Shown here one piece after another: positions 24,446-31,775 of a stretch of DNA of 64,000 bases. The position numbers and the translations under genes were made by a program. The notes beneath the pieces are model-generated. The model saw nothing but the letters and a program-made list of their open reading frames with translations, ran no database searches and was not told where the DNA came from. The stretch is from contig NZ_SRRZ01000014.1 of the NCBI RefSeq assembly GCF_013179805.1, forward strand, positions 1 through 64,000, in the 5' to 3' direction. Numbering within the stretch: the first letter of the stretch is position 1; each line of letters opens with the position of its first letter. This DNA comes from Microcoleus asticus IPMA8. GTDB taxonomy: Bacteria; Cyanobacteriota; Cyanobacteriia; Cyanobacteriales; Microcoleaceae.

Positions 24446-25360
24446 ATGACTCAAACTCAAGAACAGTCTACTACCCAGACTCGTGTACCAGCGAACGCCA
24501 GTATCAGCGACCAGAGTGCCACAATCGTGGTCTTACCCCAGGGTGAAAATGGAGGCTGTAGCTGTGGAGGAAACAAACAAAATCCCGAGCCTCCTTCCTA
24601 CGTTTATGCGCTAGGTAAAGTTGGATATCGTTTTTCCAAGCAGTCGATAGAAAAAGAATTTGCTCAAGCCACTGGACGAGTAGACACATCTGGACTTACA
24701 GACCAACAAGCTTTTCACGCCGTTCTGTCAGCGCGACACAATCGTTACCTGGCGCGTCAACTGTGTTGGGTGCTAACTATAGAGGGTCTGGAAACCTACC
24801 TTTTACACCCAAGCGATCCTGCGGATTTTGATTTGTTAATTGAAGCAATCCGTCCTACTCCTAGTCCTATGGATCTTGATGTTGTTGTTGGTGTCAGAGG
24901 TCTTATTGCTCCGCCGGAAGTGTGCAATGGGCTTATGGTTCCCATTGTTGTATTCGACCACATTTATTCCTTCGACCGCGATTCACTTATCCAATCTATC
25001 CCGCGACCAGAGGCAATTTCCCCAGAACAATTTACGCCTGCTGCTGAAGAACTTTTCGCAAGGCTCATGCAAATGGCTGACAATGCAGGCACAACTGATG
25101 AGCATCGCGCTTTAAATTATCTGGCAGTTCGTTATCCAGCCATTTATACAACAACTGCTGAAGCTTTTGGACGCAACCTTTCATTGACAGCAGTGGAAAT
25201 TCGTCCTTCCCGGTTAAGTGGTGTCCGCAAAATTGTCGATGTCATCTTTGCTTTTACCAATCGCAGTACGGATGTTACCGAGAAATATTTTGTCCGCGTA
25301 GACGTGACAGAGGAGTTTCCTTTCCTGGTTACAAGGATGTCGCCCTACTACGACCGTTAA
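24446..25360 (+). CDS. PatG C-terminal-domain protein (cyanobactin maturation type)
   Basis: A 304-residue protein. After a polar N-terminal tail with GGCSCGG near residue 38, residues 50-304 match the conserved C-terminal domain of cyanobactin PatG: YVYALGKVGYRFSKQSIEKEFAQA, RHNRYLARQLCWVLTIEGLE, APPEVCNGLMVPIVVFD, DEHRALNYLAVRYPAIY and a strongly conserved end at SPYYDR. In PatG this domain follows the macrocyclase protease domain; its own role is unclear. Here it is a separate gene right after a stand-alone subtilase, suggesting a split PatG or a related peptide-maturation pathway. No heterocyclase or YcaO gene is in the window. Confidence 0.85.
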   Translation: MTQTQEQSTTQTRVPANASISDQSATIVVLPQGENGGCSCGGNKQNPEPPSYVYALGKVGYRFSKQSIEKEFAQATGRVDTSGLTDQQAFHAVLSARHNRYLARQLCWVLTIEGLETYLLHPSDPADFDLLIEAIRPTPSPMDLDVVVGVRGLIAPPEVCNGLMVPIVVFDHIYSFDRDSLIQSIPRPEAISPEQFTPAAEELFARLMQMADNAGTTDEHRALNYLAVRYPAIYTTTAEAFGRNLSLTAVEIRPSRLSGVRKIVDVIFAFTNRSTDVTEKYFVRVDVTEEFPFLVTRMSPYYDR

Positions 25361-25383
25361 ATTTCTAGACTTTAAAGGAGGTG

Positions 25384-25509
25384 ATGAAGTATGAGCTAGC
25401 CCAAACCAACTGTGTTTTCTGCGTAGACGTGTCCGAAAAATTTACACCATCGGTTACCAATTGTCTCACTAAGACTGTTGAATTTGAAAACATCAAAGGA
25501 GCTACTTGA
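25384..25509 (+). CDS. Possible 41-residue protein between the PatG-like and peptide genes
   Basis: ATG 25384 opens a 41-codon frame (MKYELAQTNCVFCVDV and on) ending one base before the peptide gene ATG at 25511, which would couple their translation. A perfect AAAGGAGG lies at 25374-25381, but it is ideally spaced for a different ATG at 25391, which reads ATG AGC TAG and stops at once. It may be a small real gene or the wreck of another precursor gene. Confidence 0.3.
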   Translation: MKYELAQTNCVFCVDVSEKFTPSVTNCLTKTVEFENIKGAT

Positions 25510-25510
25510 C

Positions 25511-25756
25511 ATGAGTTTACCTGGATTTACAGCTGAAGCAGCAGTTTACAATACTAGCCAGAACTATCGTATGTCTGGCGCTGACGTTATTTCCACCACA
25601 GAGGTGATACTACAAGGTTGTAACTGGAGGAAGAAAATTCGCTGCGCTGCAGCAGTGGCTGCTTGCGGTGCTACCTGTGCTAGTGGTGTCGGTACCGCTG
25701 CGTGCATTGCATGTTTTGCTGGTGTTGGAGCAAGTAGTTGTGTTGACTGCTTGTAG
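25511..25756 (+). CDS. Cys-rich small peptide, candidate RiPP precursor
   Basis: An 81-residue peptide starting MSLPGFTAEAAVYNTSQNY, a leader-like start I associate with small cyanobacterial precursors. The C-terminal half (from about residue 36) has eight Cys among Ala and Gly and ends SSCVDCL. This layout (polar leader, small-residue Cys-rich core) suggests a modified or disulfide-rich product. AAAGGAG at 25495-25501 sets the start at 25511; an upstream TTG would add 11 residues. It follows the subtilase and PatG-like genes, and a strong stem-loop follows it. No modifying enzyme other than those two is visible, so the chemistry is unknown. Confidence 0.7.
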   Translation: MSLPGFTAEAAVYNTSQNYRMSGADVISTTEVILQGCNWRKKIRCAAAVAACGATCASGVGTAACIACFAGVGASSCVDCL

Positions 25757-25761
25757 AGTTT

Positions 25762-25798
25762 AATCTCAAGTTCTCCCTTTTCAGGAGAACTTGAGATT
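25762..25798 (+). terminator. Perfect 15-bp stem-loop after the Cys-rich peptide gene
   Basis: AATCTCAAGTTCTCC (25762-25776) pairs perfectly with 25784-25798 around a 7-base loop. There is no T-run after it, so it is more likely a transcript-stabilising or partial-termination element than a full terminator. Such hairpins commonly follow precursor genes to raise their mRNA level over downstream genes. Confidence 0.6.
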
Positions 25799-25875
25799 CA
25801 GGAAATAGCAGACATTTTCCAGTCTAAAAATGCTGGTATCAGAATAGATATCCAATTATACGATGAGGATTGTTT

Positions 25876-26205
25876 ATGACAAAGCTAAAACTTATATCTC
25901 TTGAGTGCCATAAAACAGAGGATAGCTCTGGGGCTGATGAACCCTATTTGCGTGTCAATGGTCAAAATGTTTGGGGGCCTATCAGTCTTAATGATGGACA
26001 GTCAGCAACTATAAACGAGATAGTTGAATTTACCAACTCGGCTGAGATAAAGCTTTACGATCAGGATGTTGGTAGCTGGTTTGATACAGATGATGACTTA
26101 GGTACTTTGACCGCTAATCTTTCTCAAATTGGCAAAGGAGAACAAAGAGGCAAGTTTACTAAAGACGGAGCCGATTACACTTTGATTTGGGAAGTTTTAA
26201 ACTGA
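25876..26205 (+). CDS. Small acidic protein of unknown function at the end of the RiPP-like island
   Basis: A 109-residue protein with a beta-sandwich-like pattern (LKLISLECHKTEDSSGADEPYLRVNG) and an acidic loop (LYDQDVGSWFDTDDDLGTL) that could bind Ca2+ much as C2 domains do. I associate this SGADE-YLRVNG pattern with small bacterial proteins of unknown role. No signal peptide. ATG 25876 has GAGG upstream; an earlier TTG adds two residues. It is the last gene inside the 51-bp direct repeats. Confidence 0.65.
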   Translation: MTKLKLISLECHKTEDSSGADEPYLRVNGQNVWGPISLNDGQSATINEIVEFTNSAEIKLYDQDVGSWFDTDDDLGTLTANLSQIGKGEQRGKFTKDGADYTLIWEVLN

Positions 26206-26262
26206 TAATTCTTTAATTTGCGGATTCATATCTAGCTTGCACTCAACTGATTATTGACAGGG

Positions 26263-26313
26263 CGATCGCACCTCATCACTCCTTCATCTCCTCACCAAAT
26301 AACAGGAAATGAA
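26263..26313. repeat. Right copy of the 51-bp direct repeat
   Basis: Matches 23257-23307 at 47 of 51 positions in the same orientation and lies 58 bp after the last gene of the island. Confidence 0.75.
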
Positions 26314-26450
26314 TTTGAAGAGTGCGATCGCTCTTTCCCCCTAGTTCAGCAATAAATAAGTTATGACTTCGTTAAATTTTAACCTTTTAGGTAGTCAATC
26401 AAAGGACACATTTTTTTAGCCTTGAAACTAAACCAAAATTGTCGGAACAT

Positions 26451-26666
26451 GGAAAGGAATTTGCCAAATCTTTCCCTGGTAATAATGGAAAATACTCGAC
26501 AATACGAGCCATGAGTTTTATTGCGCTGATTGCAGCGATCGTGTTTGGTGCAATAACAATAACAATAACTAGCAATGATTCAGAGGGCAAATAAATTACA
26601 ACTGCTTTTTTAGTTGCTGCTTTTGCGCCAAAAGCTGTTCAAAGATTTGCAGAACGTGCGTAAGTA
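26451..26666 (+). pseudogene. Possible remnant of a small membrane protein gene
   Basis: In one frame, protein-like sequence runs GKEFAKSFPGNNGKYSTIRAMSFIALIAAIVFGAITITIT, then SNDSEGK, a TAA at 26592-26594, and on in frame through a second hydrophobic stretch (ITTAFLVAAFAPKAV) to a TAA at 26664. No start codon is found at the expected N-terminus. It reads as a broken two-helix membrane protein, but without a family match this is tentative. The rest of 26206-26686 holds only the direct repeat. Confidence 0.35.
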
Positions 26667-26686
26667 AAGTTGAGTTAGATGGAGGA

Positions 26687-27535
26687 TTAAAGCAGCCGCC
26701 GCGCTTGTAAAATCTGTTGTTGCCATTGCTCAAAAGTCTCTATATTTGAGTTACCATCTTTCTCAACGATCGCCCTTATTTGCTCCATAAGCTCGATCGC
26801 CAGCGGTACGCCAAGCTGCAATTGCTCCAAAACCTCCCGTTGGGCAAAAACGGTTTCCGGTGTTCCTTCTAAAATCAGTTGTCCTCGATCCATTACAAAC
26901 GCCCAATCAGCCCAGCGGTAGATGAAATCGAGGTCGTGACTTGCTAAAAGGATCGTGGTTCCGGCGCTGTGAATTTGTTGGAGTAAACCGATCAGTTGTC
27001 GGATGTGACGCGGGTCGAGATAGGCGGTAGGTTCATCTAGCAGCAGCAGTTTGGGCTTGAGAACCATGATATCGGCGATCGACACCCGCTTTTTCTGCCC
27101 CAAACTGAGATTGTGAATTGGTTCGCGGGCGAGTTCGCTTAGATCGAATTGCTCGATCGCCTGCTGCACCTGTTGAGCTATTTCGGATTCTCTCAAACCT
27201 AAATTGTACAATCCGTAGGAGATATCTTCTTCTACCGTCGAAGCTACTAATTGATGTTCGGGATTTTGAAAGACGAGTCCGATTTGTTGGCGCAGTTGCA
27301 TCAAAGATTTGCGATCGTAGCGGAATGGTTCACCTTGCCAGCGAATGAAGCCCTGTTGCGGTTGATATAAGCCATTTGCTAACAGGAAAAAGGTAGTTTT
27401 GCCGCAGCCGTTTTGACCGATCAGCCCGCAGCGTTTCCCGGCGGGGACTTTGAGGTTTAAACCCTGAATTGCCACTCGCGAACCGCAGGGATATGAGTAG
27501 GAAGTGCGATCGAATTCGAGAATCCATTCAGACAT
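26687..27535 (-). CDS. cbiO: CbiO, ATP-binding subunit of a cobalt ECF/ABC transporter
   Basis: A 282-residue ATPase that powers CbiMNQ cobalt uptake. Walker A is GLIGQNGCGKTTFF, the Q-loop VFQNPEHQLVASTVEEDISYG is typical of ECF ATPases, the signature is LSLGQKKRVSIA, Walker B KLLLLDEPTAYLD and the H-loop LLASHDLDF. It lies about 5 kb from cbiMNQ but on the same strand, at the end of a row (28537, 27651, 26687) that begins with a cobalamin riboswitch. The specific metal is inferred from cbiMNQ and the riboswitches. Confidence 0.9.
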   Translation of the reverse strand: MSEWILEFDRTSYSYPCGSRVAIQGLNLKVPAGKRCGLIGQNGCGKTTFFLLANGLYQPQQGFIRWQGEPFRYDRKSLMQLRQQIGLVFQNPEHQLVASTVEEDISYGLYNLGLRESEIAQQVQQAIEQFDLSELAREPIHNLSLGQKKRVSIADIMVLKPKLLLLDEPTAYLDPRHIRQLIGLLQQIHSAGTTILLASHDLDFIYRWADWAFVMDRGQLILEGTPETVFAQREVLEQLQLGVPLAIELMEQIRAIVEKDGNSNIETFEQWQQQILQARRLL

Positions 27536-27565
27536 ATTCGTTATTTTTTACTTTTTATAGCCTTG

Positions 27566-27610
27566 TTCCCAGGCTCTGCCTGGGAATAAATACCGGGAGG
27601 CTCTGCCTCC
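27566..27610. repeat. Palindromic intergenic repeat pair
   Basis: TCCCAGGCTCTGCCTGGGA and GGAGGCTCTGCCTCC are adjacent palindromes, a form common between cyanobacterial genes. They separate cbiO from the methyltransferase gene and could end or process the transcript there. Confidence 0.55.
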
Positions 27611-27650
27611 AATTACCGATTACCGATTACAAATTTTCATTGTATTTGTG

Positions 27651-28517
27651 TCAGTTTTCATCTGTTTTTGACAACTGCCACAGTTGAATTTCATAACAAA
27701 GATGTTGCTCAAAAAGTTGGCTGGCCTCCAATCCTTCAATAACCAGCTTCTTGAACCAGCGACGAAATATCCAGCGCAGGAATTTGTGAACGGGCGGAAC
27801 TGCGATCGCAATTAAATCTGCAACATAGATCATCGTATTCAGTCCATATCTGCGGAAAGTATCGACATACAAATCGATTGTCGGTACAATATGAGCGGAA
27901 ATATCCTCAGTTTTGACTAAAGTGAATCCAGCCTGCTTTAATGCTGCATGAAGTTCCGTAACAACATGACAATTAGAGAACATTCCCTCTTTATAATTAG
28001 CATCAGAACGCAGCATATCGGCAAGCAGCACGTAGCCACCCTGATTGAGGATTTTGGCGGCACCATTAGCAATATCAACAGCCGACATATACTGGCTACT
28101 TTCGCTAAAGAGAATAAGATCGTAGAAATGGGTTGCTTTGAAGTCTTCAAACCTCGTGAGGTGGAAGATTGCCCGATCGCCCGTACACTTAAGAAATCGC
28201 TGTTGTTGGAACGGATCGGGTGCGAGCCCTTCCACTGCAAAACCTCGATCGAGCAAATAAGCCGCATTTCCGCCAATCCCGCAGCCCACATCCAGTATCG
28301 TATGAGTGCCTTTGGGGATCGCATCCAACAGTTTTACAGTATAAGCTTGCTGAGCGATGCGCAATCGGGCGATCGTTAGTTCGTCAGCGGGCACAGGTAG
28401 GGTTTCCCAATAGCCGTAGTGAAGGTAGGGCGAATCTGTCAGGCCCAAATAGTAATTAAGCGCTGCATTTTGGTAGCGAGTTACCTTGGAAATTTCGATT
28501 GATTTTGGCTTCGACAT
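27651..28517 (-). CDS. SAM-dependent class I methyltransferase
   Basis: A 288-residue enzyme with the SAM-binding motif I ILDVGCGIGGNAAYLLDRGF at about residue 85 and later methyltransferase strands (FYDLILFSESSQYM, LNQGGYVLLADML). It resembles the UbiE/sterol-like class in layout. The substrate is not deducible. Together with the 28537 gene it lies between a cobalamin riboswitch and cbiO, so a role linked to cobalt or cobalamin is possible but unproven. It is not one of the known precorrin methyltransferases, which have a different fold. Confidence 0.8.
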   Translation of the reverse strand: MSKPKSIEISKVTRYQNAALNYYLGLTDSPYLHYGYWETLPVPADELTIARLRIAQQAYTVKLLDAIPKGTHTILDVGCGIGGNAAYLLDRGFAVEGLAPDPFQQQRFLKCTGDRAIFHLTRFEDFKATHFYDLILFSESSQYMSAVDIANGAAKILNQGGYVLLADMLRSDANYKEGMFSNCHVVTELHAALKQAGFTLVKTEDISAHIVPTIDLYVDTFRRYGLNTMIYVADLIAIAVPPVHKFLRWIFRRWFKKLVIEGLEASQLFEQHLCYEIQLWQLSKTDEN

Positions 28518-28536
28518 TCGGAAAATTTAGTAAGTT

Positions 28537-29037
28537 TTAGGATTTCGGGCAGAGTTGAAATTCTTCCCAGCGCTTGCATACTTGTTCATAGCACTCAACA
28601 GGAGAAATTGCCAATTTTTGCAACAAATTGATATCAATCTGACCGTTGGCGATCGACAAAAATATAATTGCTTCCTTGGGTTCGTAGCTAGCAATGATTT
28701 GGAGCAGATTTGAAACAGTATTTTCCTCTACTTCTAGTTGTTGCAAATAAGCAGTTGCGTACAATTGGGAAATAAATTGCAGATCGTACTTTATAGTATC
28801 TACACTCCAATTCACAGAGCCGTTAATGGGAGTATTGATTTTGCAAGCAACCAAGCCTCGCCCTCGATGCAAAAAGCCATTCCAAGCAGTATGTCCGATC
28901 GACAAAATATTCTGGTGAATAAACAAGTTTTGCCAGTAGCCAAAACTACCCTGCCAAACACTATCTTCGATTCGCATTTTTTTTAGTTTCCCGCTGCCTA
29001 TAATTTCGTTATTGTCGATGATCGGCAAACGGATCAC
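28537..29037 (-). CDS. Unknown protein directly downstream of a cobalamin riboswitch
   Basis: A 166-residue protein. The N-terminal half is beta-rich (MIRLPIIDNNEIIGSGKLKKMRIEDSVWQGSFGYWQNLFI) and the C-terminal half helical. No signal peptide or membrane segment. I recognise no family. It starts about 50 bp after the riboswitch aptamer on the minus strand and is followed 19 bp later by the methyltransferase gene, so all three genes through cbiO may be one cobalamin-repressed unit. Confidence 0.65.
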   Translation of the reverse strand: MIRLPIIDNNEIIGSGKLKKMRIEDSVWQGSFGYWQNLFIHQNILSIGHTAWNGFLHRGRGLVACKINTPINGSVNWSVDTIKYDLQFISQLYATAYLQQLEVEENTVSNLLQIIASYEPKEAIIFLSIANGQIDINLLQKLAISPVECYEQVCKRWEEFQLCPKS

Positions 29038-29087
29038 AACAGCAGATTATTTGTAAAAATATTGAACTCACCATCATCCATACCTCG

Positions 29088-29222
29088 CAGATGAAAAACA
29101 ACAGGTAAACAAATCGGCGGGCATCCTGACTCAGAGATGCAATGATCTCATTACAGTTGCGGGACAGCGCCGGATTCGCACCGAACTTTCCCCCTTGCGT
29201 CTGATGTGTGTTGTTCATCAGA
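29088..29222 (-). promoter_or_regulatory. Cobalamin (B12) riboswitch upstream of the 28537-27651-cbiO genes
   Basis: Read on the minus strand, this contains GGGGAAAGTTCGGTGCGAAT, CCGGCGCTGTCCCGCAACTG and GAGTCAGGATGCCCGCC in order. These are the hallmark conserved segments of the AdoCbl riboswitch. The closing stem GATGAACAAC with GTTGTTTTTCATC is visible. Binding of cobalamin should switch the downstream genes off. Confidence 0.92.
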
Positions 29223-29281
29223 GCCGATCGATATACGGGGATATTACCACTATTTGGGATATTTGACAAAAAACTGTCTGC

Positions 29282-29860
29282 CTATTCACCAAACTCAATA
29301 TTTTCATACAAATCCGCCAGCGAAATCTCCACAGGAATAGAGGTTAAAGTCAGCCGATCGCCCATACAGCTATATTCCGAAAAAATCCACTTATTCGCAT
29401 CAGTTTTAGAATATTGCTCCACCCGTAGCCGATATTGATCGATTAATAAATACTCCTGAAAACTAGGAATACTGCGATAGGCAGCAAACTTTTCATCGCG
29501 GTCATAAGCTTTAGTACCTTTAGACAGCACCTCAGCAATCAGGAGAGGATTGGTAATTGTATCCGTCCGTCCAGATTGCAGCTCGATCGGTTTCGCAACC
29601 ACCATCACATCCGGGTAAGTATAATTATTAAGCTGGGGAATCCACAGCCGCTGATCCGAACTAAAAGTCCGATATGGTTTCCCTTTTAACGCCAGTTTCA
29701 GCGCAACAACTAAATTAGTGGTAATTTCATTGTGATCCGGTGTGCCGCCAGCCATCAGAACAATCTCCCCATTGATAAATTCATGCCGATCCTGAGAATT
29801 GATTTCCAATTCTAGATATTCCTCAGCCGTGTAGGTTTTGGTTTCAACTGGCGCGATCAT
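29282..29860 (-). CDS. Uma2-family (DUF820) putative endonuclease
   Basis: A 192-residue PD-(D/E)XK-fold protein of the family greatly expanded in cyanobacteria. Visible motifs: TAEEYLELEINSQDRHEFINGEIVLMAG, NYTYPDVMVV (the metal-binding Asp), PLLIAEVLS (the ExK-like strand) and FQEYLLIDQYRLRVEQYS. ATG 29860 has AAAGGAGA at good distance; the TTG two codons earlier is not needed. Biological role of Uma2 proteins is unsettled. Confidence 0.87.
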   Translation of the reverse strand: MIAPVETKTYTAEEYLELEINSQDRHEFINGEIVLMAGGTPDHNEITTNLVVALKLALKGKPYRTFSSDQRLWIPQLNNYTYPDVMVVAKPIELQSGRTDTITNPLLIAEVLSKGTKAYDRDEKFAAYRSIPSFQEYLLIDQYRLRVEQYSKTDANKWIFSEYSCMGDRLTLTSIPVEISLADLYENIEFGE

Positions 29861-29944
29861 AAACAACGCTCTCCTTTAATCTACTCATTTCATTTTATCT
29901 TAAAAATTTGGCTTCACCAGAAAAGTATATTTTAATCATGCTAA

Positions 29945-30012
29945 GAAACAGGCAAGATGCCTGTTCCACAAAGAGGGAATTTTATTGTGGGGCGGACAGG
30001 ATGCCCGTCCCT
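29945..30012. repeat. Dispersed palindromic repeat (ACAGGCAAGATGCCTGT type)
   Basis: Two palindromes joined by a TTCCACAA/TTGTGG inverted pair. Related copies are at 51464-51528 and 59279-59325. This is a known style of non-coding repeat in filamentous cyanobacteria. Confidence 0.6.
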
Positions 30013-30064
30013 GAAAGGCTGATTGAGAATGTGCAAGATGTGAGTCCGATCGCACTTAAAAAAC

Positions 30065-31477
30065 TTACCGCAGCGGGACAAAGTTATAGCCAGTGCTTCC
30101 TCCTTGTTTAACTTGCACTAAAATCGGCTTACCCGCCCGATCGCCCGTGGGCAAAAACTTCACATCATCGCTTGCTCCCGGTGTCGAAAAACTCGTATTT
30201 CTGAGTGCTTGTTGCAACCCTTCCCGCGTATTACTTTGCCGCAAGCCAGCGATGACAGCTTGAGTCGCATCAAAACTCGTTGCTGTTCGCCAATTCACAA
30301 TTCCTCCCCAACGCTGGCGGGAATTTTCTGGGAAACGGCTACCGGGATTAGTTTCAGGATGCCAGGGAACAGGCAATACTAAGCCGTTAACGTCGCTTTG
30401 TCCGTCTTTTAATGTTTGAATGGTGTACATTGTGGTGCTGCCGTAGAGTGGCAATTTGCCTCGATTGATGCGAGCCAGAGAAATCGCACGGTCAATGCGA
30501 TCGACGTGGGGTGCTACCATCAATCCTTGTGCACCTTTGCTGACAGCATCGGCGATCGCACTTTCGGGATTAAAAGAAGGGATTGAAAAGTCGCAAACAG
30601 TCGGAACTAATTTGCCTCCAGCAGCAGTAAGAGAGGCCACAAATTCATCTTTAAAGGAGATGTTATCGGGTGCTTGGGAGTCGTAACAAATGGCAATATT
30701 AGTTTTGCCTGCTGTTTTGACTGCATATTCTGCTAAAGGAGCTGCCATTAAGCTAATATTGGGTACTGTCCGAAATATGTAGCTGCCAAAACCTGATAGA
30801 TTATTAGCCAAGCTCGTCGGTGTCACCATTACCAGTTTTTCTTGCTGATATATCGGAGCAGCTTCGAGAGATGCGTTGCTAGCATTGTGTCCAATTACTG
30901 CTAGTATATTCTGATCTTTTGTCAATGTCTTTGCAACCTCTCTGACCACTTCTGGACTGTTGTCATCGTTGACTATTTCTACTTGGAGTTCTGCGCCGTT
31001 GATGCCACCGCTAGTATTAATTTCATCCTGAGCTTGGGCAACACCTCGAAGGATTTCTTGGGCGACATTGGGGTTGCTACCAATGGGGACGCTGACAGCA
31101 ATTTTTAAGGAAGAACCATTGCTGGCTCGGGCATTATTGAAATAGATCACGGTTTCCGGGTCGTTGCGATTTTGTTGCAGCGATTTCTGAAAATATTCGG
31201 CGGCAGATTGGTAATTTCCATCAGCAAAAGCTTGAACTCCTGCTTGTTTTGCTGCTGTTGTTTGGGATGTCACCAATATCCGATTTCCTAAACTGATGCG
31301 ATTTGCGATCGCTCCCGATGCGCTCGTTGCCGATGTAGATGTAGATATAGGTGTATTTGAAGTTTTGGCATTCAATAAACCGGGAAGGAACTTGTATGCG
31401 CCAAACCCAATTAAGCCGATGGCAATAATAAAAACAATGGGCGGTGGGGTGTTTTTTTTGTTAGTATCTTGATACAT
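30065..31477 (-). CDS. Membrane-anchored ABC-type substrate-binding protein (amino-acid/branched-chain type)
   Basis: A 470-residue protein. One N-terminal membrane segment (PIVFIIAIGLIGFGAYKFL), then a short TPR-like stretch (AFADGNYQSAAEYFQKSLQQNRNDPE) at about 80-110, then a type-1 periplasmic-binding domain (IAVSVPIGSNPNVAQEILRGVAQAQDEIN to the end; AVIGHNASNASLEAAPIYQQ, ICYDSQAPDNISFKDEF). Stand-alone forms like this in cyanobacteria are thought to be sensors as much as transporters. No permease or ATPase gene is adjacent. Confidence 0.82.
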   Translation of the reverse strand: MYQDTNKKNTPPPIVFIIAIGLIGFGAYKFLPGLLNAKTSNTPISTSTSATSASGAIANRISLGNRILVTSQTTAAKQAGVQAFADGNYQSAAEYFQKSLQQNRNDPETVIYFNNARASNGSSLKIAVSVPIGSNPNVAQEILRGVAQAQDEINTSGGINGAELQVEIVNDDNSPEVVREVAKTLTKDQNILAVIGHNASNASLEAAPIYQQEKLVMVTPTSLANNLSGFGSYIFRTVPNISLMAAPLAEYAVKTAGKTNIAICYDSQAPDNISFKDEFVASLTAAGGKLVPTVCDFSIPSFNPESAIADAVSKGAQGLMVAPHVDRIDRAISLARINRGKLPLYGSTTMYTIQTLKDGQSDVNGLVLPVPWHPETNPGSRFPENSRQRWGGIVNWRTATSFDATQAVIAGLRQSNTREGLQQALRNTSFSTPGASDDVKFLPTGDRAGKPILVQVKQGGSTGYNFVPLR

Positions 31478-31657
31478 GATTTTTTTTTCGGTATTTTGAT
31501 ACTGTAATTATTCATTAAATTACTGTTCACGTCAATTCATATAATTCATTAATTAAGTTCATAAAAGTCATATTTGTAATAGCTGTTGCAGGAAGTGCGA
31601 TCGCCCTTATTCAAATCTAGCCCGCTAAACTAACGATAATACGAGAATTATCAACTA

Positions 31658-31766
31658 TAGGACTTACCCACCGGCGATCGGAAACCGGGTTTTCTACTGA
31701 ATCTGCGATGCTCTAAAAAGTATTTTCGTAAAAAACCCGGTTTCTGGGACCTCATGCTAAGTCCCA
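31658..31766. mobile_element. MITE-like element, second copy
   Basis: About 109 bp with imperfect ends (TAGGACTTACCCA and TGCTAAGTCCCA) and the same subterminal inverted pair around ACCCGGTTTC as the copy at 20521, including 28 identical bases ending in CCCGGTTTCTG. It lies just past the cbiQ stop codon. The rest of 31478-31775 holds no gene. Confidence 0.6.
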
Positions 31767-31775
31767 AGAATAAAT

